64,000 nucleotides of DNA from Myxococcales bacterium (lineage in GTDB: Bacteria > Myxococcota_A > Polyangia > Polyangiales > Polyangiaceae). Positions 9,433 through 17,509 of the stretch are shown piece by piece (position 1 is the first letter of the stretch; the number at the start of each line of letters is the position of its first letter). Where the stretch lies: the NCBI GenBank assembly GCA_016191785.1, contig JACPVJ010000008.1, positions 1 to 64,000 of the forward strand, read 5' to 3'. Both the position numbers and the translations under genes were made by a program. The notes under the pieces are model-generated. The model had not been told where the DNA came from. It did no database searches and saw nothing but the letters and a program-made list of their open reading frames with translations.

Positions 9433-10125
9433 ATGACTCTCCTCTCCCGCGTGGCAAAAAGAGCCTTCGACCTCACTGCGGCCTCCGCTGGCCTCGCGGT
9501 GACGGGGCTCCCGCTCGCAGCCGTCGCGGTGGCCATCAAGGTCGATTCACCGGGGCCGGTCTTCTATCGTGGCGACCGAGTGGGTCTGCATGGCAAGACG
9601 TTTCGGATCTTCAAGTTCCGCAGCATGCACATGCACGACGGCACGGGACCTCACACGACGAAGGACGGCGACTCTCGCGTTACCCGTGTGGGGAAGCTAA
9701 TCCGCAAGTACAAGCTGGATGAGGTCTCGCAGCTCATCAACGTGGTGCTCGGAGACATGAGCCTGGTGGGGCCTCGACCCGAGGTTCGCTGGTGTGTCGA
9801 CCTCTACACGGAAGAACAGAAGGCCATCCTCACCGTGCGGCCTGGGATCACGGACTGGGCCTCCATCAAGTTCCACAACGAAGGAGAGATCATCGAAGCC
9901 TCCGGCTACGATGACCCGGACCAGGCATACCTGGATTTGATCCGACCCGAAAAGCTGCGACTCCAGCTCAAATACGTGCGCGAGCGCACGATGTTGATCG
10001 ACATACAGATCATTCTCGAGACCCTGCGTAAGCTCTTCGCGACGAGGACGGGGCTCGAGTCGAGTTCGACAGTGTTCGCGCAGATGCCGGCGGCCCAAAC
10101 CCCTCCGAGGAGCGCCCTCGCATGA
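9433..10125 (+). CDS. initiating sugar phosphotransferase (PglC/WcaJ-type phosphoglycosyltransferase)
   Basis: 230 residues, the short monotopic form. One N-terminal re-entrant hydrophobic segment (about 12-36) is followed by the family signatures [14 protein letters not shown] and [10 protein letters not shown], the catalytic Asp-Glu pair at 96-97 ([11 protein letters not shown]) and LVGPRPE (111-117). The family transfers a sugar-1-phosphate from a UDP-sugar to undecaprenyl phosphate, the first committed step of repeat-unit assembly. The stop overlaps the ATG of the transketolase gene by four bases, so it begins the coupled operon. Confidence 0.92.
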   Translation: MTLLSRVAKRAFDLTAASAGLAVTGLPLAAVAVAIKVDSPGPVFYRGDRVGLHGKTFRIFKFRSMHMHDGTGPHTTKDGDSRVTRVGKLIRKYKLDEVSQLINVVLGDMSLVGPRPEVRWCVDLYTEEQKAILTVRPGITDWASIKFHNEGEIIEASGYDDPDQAYLDLIRPEKLRLQLKYVRERTMLIDIQIILETLRKLFATRTGLESSSTVFAQMPAAQTPPRSALA

Positions 10126-10943
10126 ACACTAGTCTGGATGACCTCGAGCGATTGGCGATCACGACCCGACGGCGGGTGATCGAGCTTTCGTACAGCTCCA
10201 AGAGCGGTCACATCGGTTCATCGCTCTCTTGCGTCGACCTGCTCGTCGCGCTCTACGAGCGCTTCCTCAGGCTGGATCCGGCGCAGCCCGCGTGGCCGGA
10301 GCGCGACCGCTTCATCATGAGCAAAGGTCACGCGTGCACTCCGTACTACGTGTGCCTCTCTCGCAAAGGGTTCATCCCGGCGGGAACGCTCGCCGAATAC
10401 GGCGTGGAAGGCGGCGTGTTGGGACATCACCCGCACAAGAACGTCGACTTCGGGATCGACCTGTCCACCGGCTCGCTCGGGCACGGGCTCTCGGTCGGCT
10501 CAGGCATCGCATTCGGGGCGAAGCTCGCCGGAAAGCGCTTCCGGACGGTCGTGATGATGTCCGACGGTGAGCAGAACGAAGGCGCCGTCTGGGAGGCTAC
10601 CGCGTTCGCTCGACACCACGCGCTGGATCAGCTCCTCGCCATCGTCGACTTCAACAAGATGCAAGCCCTCGGGGACTGCGGTGAGATCATGGACCTCGAA
10701 CCGCTCGACGCACGGTATCGCGCGGCGGGGTGGGGAGTACGTCGCATCGACGGACACTCCATGGGCCAGATCGTGGGCGCGTTGAACGAGTTCCCGTTCG
10801 AGCGGGGGAGGCCTAGCGTGATCGTCGCTGACACCGTGAAGGGAAAGGGCGTGTCGTTCATGGAGGGTTCCTTGCTCTGGCACTACCGGTGTCCGGACCC
10901 CCGGGAGTACGAAGCCGCCCTCGCGGAGCTCCAAGATGCGTAA
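10122..10943 (+). CDS. transketolase, N-terminal (ThDP-binding) subunit
   Basis: 273 residues, matching the separate N-terminal subunit of split transketolases. The conserved start (KSGHIGSSLSCVDLL), the SKGHA stretch near 67-71, TGSLGHGLSVG (116-126) and the ThDP/metal motif SDGEQNEG (147-154) followed by DFN (176-178) are all present. SDGE replaces the more usual GDGE. It overlaps its partner at 10936 by eight bases, so the two are translationally coupled. Placement between the initiating transferase and sugar-modifying genes suggests ketol transfer to make an unusual sugar precursor, although a general pentose-phosphate role cannot be excluded. Confidence 0.92.
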   Translation: MNTSLDDLERLAITTRRRVIELSYSSKSGHIGSSLSCVDLLVALYERFLRLDPAQPAWPERDRFIMSKGHACTPYYVCLSRKGFIPAGTLAEYGVEGGVLGHHPHKNVDFGIDLSTGSLGHGLSVGSGIAFGAKLAGKRFRTVVMMSDGEQNEGAVWEATAFARHHALDQLLAIVDFNKMQALGDCGEIMDLEPLDARYRAAGWGVRRIDGHSMGQIVGALNEFPFERGRPSVIVADTVKGKGVSFMEGSLLWHYRCPDPREYEAALAELQDA

Positions 10944-11853
10944 CACCATCGTCCGGACCTGCGCCGCGCTCGCTCGCGGAGGGGTCGATCTTCACTTCCT
11001 CACGGCCGACTTGGGGTTCAAGGTCCTCGACCCATTCCGTGAGCCCTTCCCGGAGCGCTTCACCAACGCCGGCGTCGCGGAGTCGAACATGGTCAGCGTC
11101 GCGGCCGGCCTGGCGATGACCGGCAAGCGCCCGGTCTGCTACTCGATGGTCCCTTTCCTCTTCTTCCGGGCGTTCGAGCACGTGCGCCTCGACATCGTCG
11201 CGCCGCGGCTCCCGGTGGTCCTGGTCGGAGTCGGCGGAGGCCTGAGCTACGGGCACGAAGGCATGAGCCACCACGCCATCGAGGACGTGGCCATCGCGCG
11301 CTCCTTGCCCGGCCTCACCGTGCTGTGTCCCGGAGATCCCGTCGAGGCCGAGGCCGCGCTGCGGCACGCGATGCAGCTGGACGGCCCGACTTTCATCCGG
11401 GTCGGACAGAACAACGATCCGGTGCTGCACCAAGAAGTGCCATCGGACATCCGGCTCCCTCTCCCGATTCGACGCGGGCGCGGCGAGGTCGTCGTCTTCG
11501 CCCTCGGGCACATCCTCGCCACCGTCGCGGAGGCGGCCGCGACGCTCGAGGAGCAGGGGGTGTCGATCGACGTGTTCAGCCTCCCCTGCGTGAAGCCGTT
11601 TCCCATCGAGTCCGTGCGCCAGCTGACCGCGAGCGCCAAGCTCGTGGTGACGGTCGAGGAGCACTCCATCGTCGGTGGCTTGGGCACGGCCATGTTGGAA
11701 GCCCTCCACGGGTCCGGCTACTCGGGGAGCTTCGGCAAGATCGGTCTGCCGGACGAGTACTGCACGACGCACGGGACGCCGAAGTGGCTGCGCACGCACT
11801 ACGGCATCGGCGCTGCGGACATTGCTGCCAGAATCAAGGAGCTTGCTTCATGA
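10936..11853 (+). CDS. transketolase, C-terminal (pyrimidine-binding) subunit
   Basis: 305 residues. It contains the catalytic Glu of the cofactor-activating motif (GVAESNMVSVAAGLA, Glu49), the pyrimidine-binding core (VVLVGVGGGLSYGHEGMSHH) and the C-terminal transketolase domain (VVTVEEHSIVGGLGTAMLE). Together with the preceding gene it forms one enzyme. The same split form occurs in other polysaccharide and antibiotic clusters. The stop and the next ATG overlap as ATGA. Confidence 0.92.
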   Translation: MRNTIVRTCAALARGGVDLHFLTADLGFKVLDPFREPFPERFTNAGVAESNMVSVAAGLAMTGKRPVCYSMVPFLFFRAFEHVRLDIVAPRLPVVLVGVGGGLSYGHEGMSHHAIEDVAIARSLPGLTVLCPGDPVEAEAALRHAMQLDGPTFIRVGQNNDPVLHQEVPSDIRLPLPIRRGRGEVVVFALGHILATVAEAAATLEEQGVSIDVFSLPCVKPFPIESVRQLTASAKLVVTVEEHSIVGGLGTAMLEALHGSGYSGSFGKIGLPDEYCTTHGTPKWLRTHYGIGAADIAARIKELAS

Positions 11854-12620
11854 GCGACAACCCGAGGAACTCGCCCGCGGTGGAGGGCGGCTTCCGGACC
11901 CATGCGGAGAAGCTGGTCGGCTCTCGGCTTGAATCGGTCTTCGAGCGTTGCCCCGACCCGTGGGAAAAGAAGCTCGAGAACTTCCCCAAGTACGTCAAGC
12001 GCCAGAATCTGACGCGTCTGCTCGCGCAGTACGAGATCTTCAGGCGCGTGCTCGGGGTGAAGGGATCGGTGGTCGAGTGCGGCGTGCTTCGAGGCGGCGG
12101 GCTGATGTCATGGGCTCAGTTCAGCGCGATCCTCGAGCCGGTGAACCTAACGCGGCGCATCTACGGCTTCGACACCTTCGAGGGCTTCCCCTCGGTGTCC
12201 GAGCGAGATCGCGGCCCCAGCTCGGAGCACGTCAAGGTCGGTGACCTGTACGCGAACTCCCACGACGAGCTGAAGGAGCTGATTCAGATCTACGATTCGT
12301 ATCGCTTCCTCGGGCACGTCGACAAGGTCCACCTCGTGCGCGGCGATGCGACCCAGACCATCCCCGAGTTCGTGGCGTCGCACCAGCACCTGATGGTGAG
12401 CCTGCTCTTCCTCGACTTCGACCTGTATGAACCGACCCGAGTCGCGCTGAAGCACTTCTTCCCTCGGATCCCCAAGGGCGGGATCGTCGCTTTCGACGAG
12501 CTCGACAACCCGCTCTGGCCGGGCGAGACCTCCGCGCTCCTCGACGAGCTCGGAATCGGCAGCCTGAAGATCCAGCGCATGGAGTTCGACCCCTACATCG
12601 GGTTCGCGGTGGTGGAATGA
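11850..12620 (+). CDS. TylF/MycF-family sugar O-methyltransferase
   Basis: 256 residues from the ATG at 11850, which overlaps the transketolase stop. A much longer frame reading back to 11325 lies over the transketolase gene and is not real. The family core is visible: ECGVLRGGG (about 76-84, AdoMet binding), GFDTFEGFP, and the metal-binding Asp region FLDFDLYEPT followed by GGIVAFDEL. Characterised members are Mg-dependent and methylate deoxysugar hydroxyls (mycinamicin, tylosin). Here it probably O-methylates a sugar nucleotide or repeat unit. Confidence 0.88.
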   Translation: MSDNPRNSPAVEGGFRTHAEKLVGSRLESVFERCPDPWEKKLENFPKYVKRQNLTRLLAQYEIFRRVLGVKGSVVECGVLRGGGLMSWAQFSAILEPVNLTRRIYGFDTFEGFPSVSERDRGPSSEHVKVGDLYANSHDELKELIQIYDSYRFLGHVDKVHLVRGDATQTIPEFVASHQHLMVSLLFLDFDLYEPTRVALKHFFPRIPKGGIVAFDELDNPLWPGETSALLDELGIGSLKIQRMEFDPYIGFAVVE

Positions 12621-13705
12621 CCATGAAGCTCCTGCACGTAGTGGGCGCACGCCCGAACTTCATGAAGGTGGCACCAGTTCATGCGGCGTTTGCCCGCACT
12701 CCCGGGTTCTCCCAAGTGCTGGTGCACACCGGACAACACTACGACGCCAACATGTCGGACGTGTTCTTCCAAGAGCTCGGCATCCCGGCACCGGACGTCA
12801 ACTTGAACGTCGGCTCCGGCACTCACGCTCAGCAGACCGCCGAGGTGATGGCCCGCTTCGAGGAGGTCGTCACCACCGACCGGCCAGACATGGTTCTGGT
12901 CTACGGTGACGTGAATTCGACGGTCGCTGCTGCGCTCGTCTGCGCGAAGCTCTTGATCCCGGTCGCCCACGTCGAAGCCGGCCTTCGCTCGCGTGACCGC
13001 ACGATGCCGGAGGAGGTGAACCGCCTGCTCACCGACCAGCTTGCGGACTTGCTGCTCACTCCTTCTTCCGACGGCGATGAGAACCTGAAGAACGAGGGCC
13101 GCCCAGCGGAGGCCATCCATTTTGTCGGGAATGTGATGATCGATACCCTCGTCCGCTCCCTATCATTGAGCAAGCCGCCTCAATCCGAGCTGCCGCCGCG
13201 TTTTGCGCTCGTGACGCTGCATCGCCCCTCGAACGTCGATGATCCGGCTGGTCTGCGGGAGCTACTCAGCGCGCTCGCCGACGTTGCCACCGGAACCGAC
13301 GTCTTGTTCCCGGTCCACCCTCGCACGAGGAAGCAGATCGCCGAGATTGGCTTCAGCGCGCCGCCCGGTCTGCGCCTGCTCGAGCCGGTCGGGTACCTCC
13401 AGTTCCTCTACCTGCAGCAGCGCGCTGCGGTCGTAGTCACAGACTCCGGCGGCATTCAAGAGGAGACGACCTACCTCCGCGTCCCCTGCGTTACGATGCG
13501 CGAGAACACCGAGCGTCCCATCACGGTGACGGTCGGCACCAACGTGCTCGCCGGGAAGGACGTGAAGCGCATGCGCGAACTAGTGGGTCAGGCCCTGTCC
13601 GGCGACTGGAAGAAGGGCGAGATCCCCCCACTCTGGGACGGCAAGGCCGGCGAGCGCATCGTCGAGGTCGTCCGTTCATACCTATCGAGCAGGACTGCAT
13701 CATGA
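12617..13705 (+). CDS. wecB: UDP-N-acetylglucosamine 2-epimerase (non-hydrolysing)
   Basis: 362 residues, standard family length. Signatures include GARPNFMKVAPV at the N-terminus, VHTGQHYDANMSD, HVEAGLRSRDRTMPEEVNR and the UDP-binding DSGGIQEE. The enzyme interconverts UDP-GlcNAc and UDP-ManNAc. With the UDP-sugar dehydrogenase at 60442 it could supply UDP-ManNAcA, although that gene is far away. It overlaps both neighbours by four bases in the coupled operon. Confidence 0.93.
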   Translation: MTMKLLHVVGARPNFMKVAPVHAAFARTPGFSQVLVHTGQHYDANMSDVFFQELGIPAPDVNLNVGSGTHAQQTAEVMARFEEVVTTDRPDMVLVYGDVNSTVAAALVCAKLLIPVAHVEAGLRSRDRTMPEEVNRLLTDQLADLLLTPSSDGDENLKNEGRPAEAIHFVGNVMIDTLVRSLSLSKPPQSELPPRFALVTLHRPSNVDDPAGLRELLSALADVATGTDVLFPVHPRTRKQIAEIGFSAPPGLRLLEPVGYLQFLYLQQRAAVVVTDSGGIQEETTYLRVPCVTMRENTERPITVTVGTNVLAGKDVKRMRELVGQALSGDWKKGEIPPLWDGKAGERIVEVVRSYLSSRTAS

Positions 13706-14721
13706 GCCCCACAGCCACCCAACGTATCAAGAACGCCGTCGTCACCGGCGGCGCCGGCGCCATCGGTTCGCGCCTTGTTCACCGACTCCTCTCGGACGGC
13801 GCCGAGCGCGTGTTGGTCATCGACGACCTCTCGTCGGGCTACAGCTGGCTCTTGCCCAAGGACGACCGCGTCGAGCTGCTGGTGAAGGACGTCTGCGACA
13901 TGCAGGACGTGCCTCCGCCGGCCGAGGCACCAACGGTATTCCACTTGGCCGCCTTCTTTGCGAACCAGAACAGCGTCGATCACCCGCTCGACGACCTGCA
14001 CACCAATGGCCGAGGCACGTTGACCGCGCTGCTCTGGGCAAGGGCGCGGTCCGCGGCAGCCGTCGTTTACGCCTCGGCGGGTTGCTCCATCGCCGGCCAC
14101 GGCATCGAGGCGCCGATTCGCGAAGACATGCCGGTGAGCCTCCACCTCGACACGCCCTATCAAATCACCAAGGCGCTCGGTGAGTTCTACTGCAACTACT
14201 TCGGCGAGTCGCTGCACACCGTCCGCTGCCGCTTCTTCAACTCGTACGGCCCCGGGGAGGTACCGGGGCACTACCGGAACGTCATCCCCAATTTCATCTG
14301 GCGAGCACTGAACGGCGAGCCGCTGATCATCACCGGCACCGGCGACGAGACACGCGACTTCATCTTCGTTGACGACCTGGTCGACGGCCTGGTGCGCTCG
14401 GCGACCACGCCGGCCGCACGCGGTGACGCCATCAACCTGGGCACCGGCGTCCAGACCCGGATCGGCGACCTGGCAGAGTGGGTGATCACCGCCTGTCAGT
14501 CGAAGAGCCGCATCGAGTACGCGCCGAGACGGGCATGGGACAAGAGCACCCACCGCGAAGCCAACATCGACAAGGCGAAGTCCGTGCTCGGCCTGCGCCC
14601 CTCGGTGGGCGTGCGGTCCGGGCTCGAGCGCACGGTCGCGTGGTTCCACGAGAACCGAGAGGCCATTCGCGCGGCGGCGGAGTCGGAACGAGCGCGCGTT
14701 ACGGCAGGGGCGAGCCGATGA
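13702..14721 (+). CDS. NAD-dependent sugar epimerase/dehydratase (extended SDR)
   Basis: 339 residues. NAD-binding motif TGGAGAIGS (15-23) and the active-site Tyr-x3-Lys in TPYQITKALGE are visible, with upstream Ser residues in VYASAGCSIAG. The C-terminus has the substrate-site stretch RDFIFVDDLVDGL. Substrate is unknown: UDP-glucose 4-epimerase-like and dTDP-glucose 4,6-dehydratase-like roles are both possible. It is coupled by ATGA overlaps to wecB upstream and to a second SDR gene downstream. Confidence 0.88.
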   Translation: MSPTATQRIKNAVVTGGAGAIGSRLVHRLLSDGAERVLVIDDLSSGYSWLLPKDDRVELLVKDVCDMQDVPPPAEAPTVFHLAAFFANQNSVDHPLDDLHTNGRGTLTALLWARARSAAAVVYASAGCSIAGHGIEAPIREDMPVSLHLDTPYQITKALGEFYCNYFGESLHTVRCRFFNSYGPGEVPGHYRNVIPNFIWRALNGEPLIITGTGDETRDFIFVDDLVDGLVRSATTPAARGDAINLGTGVQTRIGDLAEWVITACQSKSRIEYAPRRAWDKSTHREANIDKAKSVLGLRPSVGVRSGLERTVAWFHENREAIRAAAESERARVTAGASR

Positions 14722-15737
14722 AGGTCGTGGTCACCGGCGGCGCCGGGTTCATCGGGTCACACATCGTCGACGCGCTCGTAGCGCGCGGAGACGACGTGAC
14801 TGTGGTCGACAGCTTGGATCCGGAGATCTACAGCTCCCCGCCCTCGTACTTGAACCCTCGGGCGAAGTATTTCCTGACCGACCTCCGCCACTTTCAGCCC
14901 ACCGAGCAGTTCAACGACACCGAAGCGATGGTCCACCTGGCAGCGCTGGGTGGCGTCGCGCGCGCGGCCCGCCAGCGCGAAAACGTGCTGACCGCGAACG
15001 CCGGCGGCACGGCCAGGCTTCTCGAGGTTGCTGCCCAGTGGCCACGCCTCAGGCATACGGTGCTCTGCAGCAGCTTCAGCATCTATGGAAGCAACTATGA
15101 GTACGCTTGCTCCAAGTGCGGCGCGCGGGGCCATGGGGCTCGGAGCACCCAAGACATGGACGCGGGGCGCTTCGAGGTCCGCTGCGCGAGCTGCGACGCC
15201 GACGCGAACATCGTTCCGATCACCGAGGCGGCGTCACCCAACCCGCTCGAGACCTACGGCGCGTCGAAGTACATGCAGGAGCTCTGCTTCCGGGGCTTCG
15301 AGCGTGGCGCGCTGTCGGTGCTCCGCTTCTCGTCCGTCTACGGTACCCGGCTCCGCCTGGACGACGGCGAGGCCACCATCATCGCGAAGATTGCGGGGTG
15401 GATCCGCGAGGGCAATCGGCCGCAGCTCTTCGAGGACGGGCGCCAGATTCGGGACTGGGTGCTGGTGAGTGACATTGTGAACGTCGCGCTCAACCTCATC
15501 GACGGGCGGCCGGCGCCGCCGGTCATCAACGTGTGCTCGGGGGTACCCACGACGCTCGCGGAAGCTTGCCAAGCCATTGCCAGCGCGATGGGTCGGGATT
15601 GCCCACCGGAGGTCGTCGGGGGTTACCGCAAGGGCGACATGCGCCATTGCTTGGGTGACCCCGAGACGGTCCGATCCGTGCTCGGGCGAGACCCGGTTCC
15701 ATTCACGGACGGCGCGGAGCTCGCCTTCGGCGGCTGA
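14718..15737 (+). CDS. NAD-dependent sugar epimerase with inserted zinc-ribbon-like loop
   Basis: 339 residues from the ATG at 14718; a longer frame from 14478 lies over the previous gene and is discarded. The Rossmann motif TGGAGFIGS is at 6-14 and the catalytic YGASK at 180-184. Between the Ser site (CSSFSIYGS) and the Tyr-Lys pair there is an insert of roughly 40 residues with two Cys pairs (C131/C134 and C156/C159), a knuckle-type metal site. Some dTDP-L-rhamnose 4-epimerase-like proteins carry a comparable Cys-rich insert. It is the last of the strictly overlapping genes; asparagine synthase follows after 20 bases. Confidence 0.88.
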   Translation: MKVVVTGGAGFIGSHIVDALVARGDDVTVVDSLDPEIYSSPPSYLNPRAKYFLTDLRHFQPTEQFNDTEAMVHLAALGGVARAARQRENVLTANAGGTARLLEVAAQWPRLRHTVLCSSFSIYGSNYEYACSKCGARGHGARSTQDMDAGRFEVRCASCDADANIVPITEAASPNPLETYGASKYMQELCFRGFERGALSVLRFSSVYGTRLRLDDGEATIIAKIAGWIREGNRPQLFEDGRQIRDWVLVSDIVNVALNLIDGRPAPPVINVCSGVPTTLAEACQAIASAMGRDCPPEVVGGYRKGDMRHCLGDPETVRSVLGRDPVPFTDGAELAFGG

Positions 15738-15757
15738 CGCGAGAAGAGACCCTTCAG

Positions 15758-17509
15758 ATGTGCGGAATCCTACTCACCTACGGCACCGATCGCCCGTTCC
15801 ACCACCGCCTGCTCGCGAGCCTGCGCAAGCGCGGCCCCGACAGCGTCGGGTTCTGGACGAACGGCAGCCTGCACATGGGGCACACCCGCCTTGCCATCCT
15901 CGGGCTGGATGAACGCGGGATCGAGCCGCTCGAGAACGACACTCACGTTCTCATCTACAACGGCGAGATCTACAATTTCATCGACCTGAGCAGCCGCCTC
16001 GAGGTCGACGGCGTCCACGTGTCTGCTACCAACGACGCCGAGACGCTTCTTCATCTCTGGAGTCGCTACGGCGAGACGATCCTCGCTGACTTGACGGGCT
16101 TCTGGGCGTTCGCGATCTACGACAAGGCGGCCCGCAAGCTCACGCTCGTGCGCGACCAGCTGGGCATCAAGCCGCTCTACTATGCGCGAACCGCCAAAGG
16201 CTTCCACGTCGCATCGACCATCGGCGCGCTTCTCGACGTGATGGATGAGTCACCCGAGCTCGACTACGAGGCAATGAGCGAGTATGTGCGCTACCAGTTC
16301 ACGTTCGCCGACAAGACGTTCGTGAAGCAGATCAAGAAGGTCTTGCCCGGGCACCTCGTCGAGATCGACCTCGACACGCGCGAGCTCCGCACACGCTGCT
16401 ACGAGGACATCTTCCAGTCCGAGGCAGACATCAAGGAGCCGGCATCCGCGGAGTGGGTCGAGAAGACCCGCGAACTTTTTGGGCAGTGCTGCATCGACTC
16501 CACCATCAGCGACACGTCCTTCACCACGTTCTGCAGTGGCGGCCTCGACTCGAGCCTCATCACCCGGGTGACCACGCCGGAAATCGCCTACCACTGCAAC
16601 TTCTCGGACGCGGAGTGCAACGAGACGTTCTTCGCGCAGCAGGCAGTTAAAGATACGCGGATCCGCCTGTTCGTCGTCAACGCCGAGGAGCAGTTCGACC
16701 TCGTCGAGAAGCTCGCGTCCATCGTGGAGGACTTCGACGAGCTGAGCATTGGCTCGGTGATCCTACCCCTGGAGGACCTGCTGACCCACGTGAAGCGCCG
16801 GTACAAGGTCATCCTGACCGGCACCGGTGGAGACGAGCTCTTCGCCGGGTACGTGCGCTACCAGCTCGCGCTGGGCCAGTGCTTCCACGACCCGTATCGG
16901 GCGTTGTACGACAAGATGCAGGGGCTCAAGACCCCCGCGGAGCGATTCGAGCTGGCTCACCGTAAGGGCGACCCGCAGTACTATCGCTTCTACGAGCCGA
17001 AGGTCGCTGGCACGTTCCAAGAGGCGTACGACGCTTGCGGTTCGAGCAACGACGAGCTCCGGCGGATGCTCACGTTCGACCGCCGCTACTTCCTCTCTGG
17101 GCTGCTCAACATCGACGACAAGATGTGCGGTCGGCACTCCCTCGAGAGTCGGCCGAGCTTCCTCCACCAGGCGTTCGTCCGTCACATTCGACGCCTGGAC
17201 TCCCAGGAGTTCATCCAGAACCACGAGCTCAAGTGGCTGCTCCGGAAGGTGGCCCGTGGTACGCTGCCCGACACGGTGATCGAGAGGCAGGACAAGATGG
17301 GGTTCACGACTCCCATCGGCACTTTCGTGAACCGCTCGTCGCATCGCGTGCGCGAGCAGCTCACGTCGTCCCGTTTCCGCGACCTCTACGATCTGCGTAA
17401 GATGAACCTGACCGCCGAGACCAAGTTCTCCCGCGAGGTCTTCGGCCTAGTGATGCTCGACCTGTGGCTCAACCGATACGTCAAGGGCCGGGGCGGCGAC
17501 GCTCACTAG
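15758..17509 (+). CDS. asparagine synthase (glutamine-hydrolysing) family protein, copy 1
   Basis: 583 residues. After Met removal the N-terminal nucleophile is Cys2 (MCGILLTYGT). Glutaminase motifs RKRGPDSVGFW and NGEIYN (68-73) are present. The synthetase domain has the ATP-pyrophosphatase loop SGGLDSS near 266 and TGTGGDELFAGY. In polysaccharide loci such enzymes are thought to amidate sugar acids or carboxylates rather than make free asparagine; the substrate here is not known. Its 3' end overlaps the convergent gene at 17481 by 29 bases. Confidence 0.92.
   Translation: MCGILLTYGTDRPFHHRLLASLRKRGPDSVGFWTNGSLHMGHTRLAILGLDERGIEPLENDTHVLIYNGEIYNFIDLSSRLEVDGVHVSATNDAETLLHLWSRYGETILADLTGFWAFAIYDKAARKLTLVRDQLGIKPLYYARTAKGFHVASTIGALLDVMDESPELDYEAMSEYVRYQFTFADKTFVKQIKKVLPGHLVEIDLDTRELRTRCYEDIFQSEADIKEPASAEWVEKTRELFGQCCIDSTISDTSFTTFCSGGLDSSLITRVTTPEIAYHCNFSDAECNETFFAQQAVKDTRIRLFVVNAEEQFDLVEKLASIVEDFDELSIGSVILPLEDLLTHVKRRYKVILTGTGGDELFAGYVRYQLALGQCFHDPYRALYDKMQGLKTPAERFELAHRKGDPQYYRFYEPKVAGTFQEAYDACGSSNDELRRMLTFDRRYFLSGLLNIDDKMCGRHSLESRPSFLHQAFVRHIRRLDSQEFIQNHELKWLLRKVARGTLPDTVIERQDKMGFTTPIGTFVNRSSHRVREQLTSSRFRDLYDLRKMNLTAETKFSREVFGLVMLDLWLNRYVKGRGGDAH

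Noticed and set aside
11325..12620. 431-codon frame for the O-methyltransferase
   Set aside because: The first 175 codons overlap the transketolase subunit and lack similarity; the ATG at 11850 fits the operon's overlap pattern.
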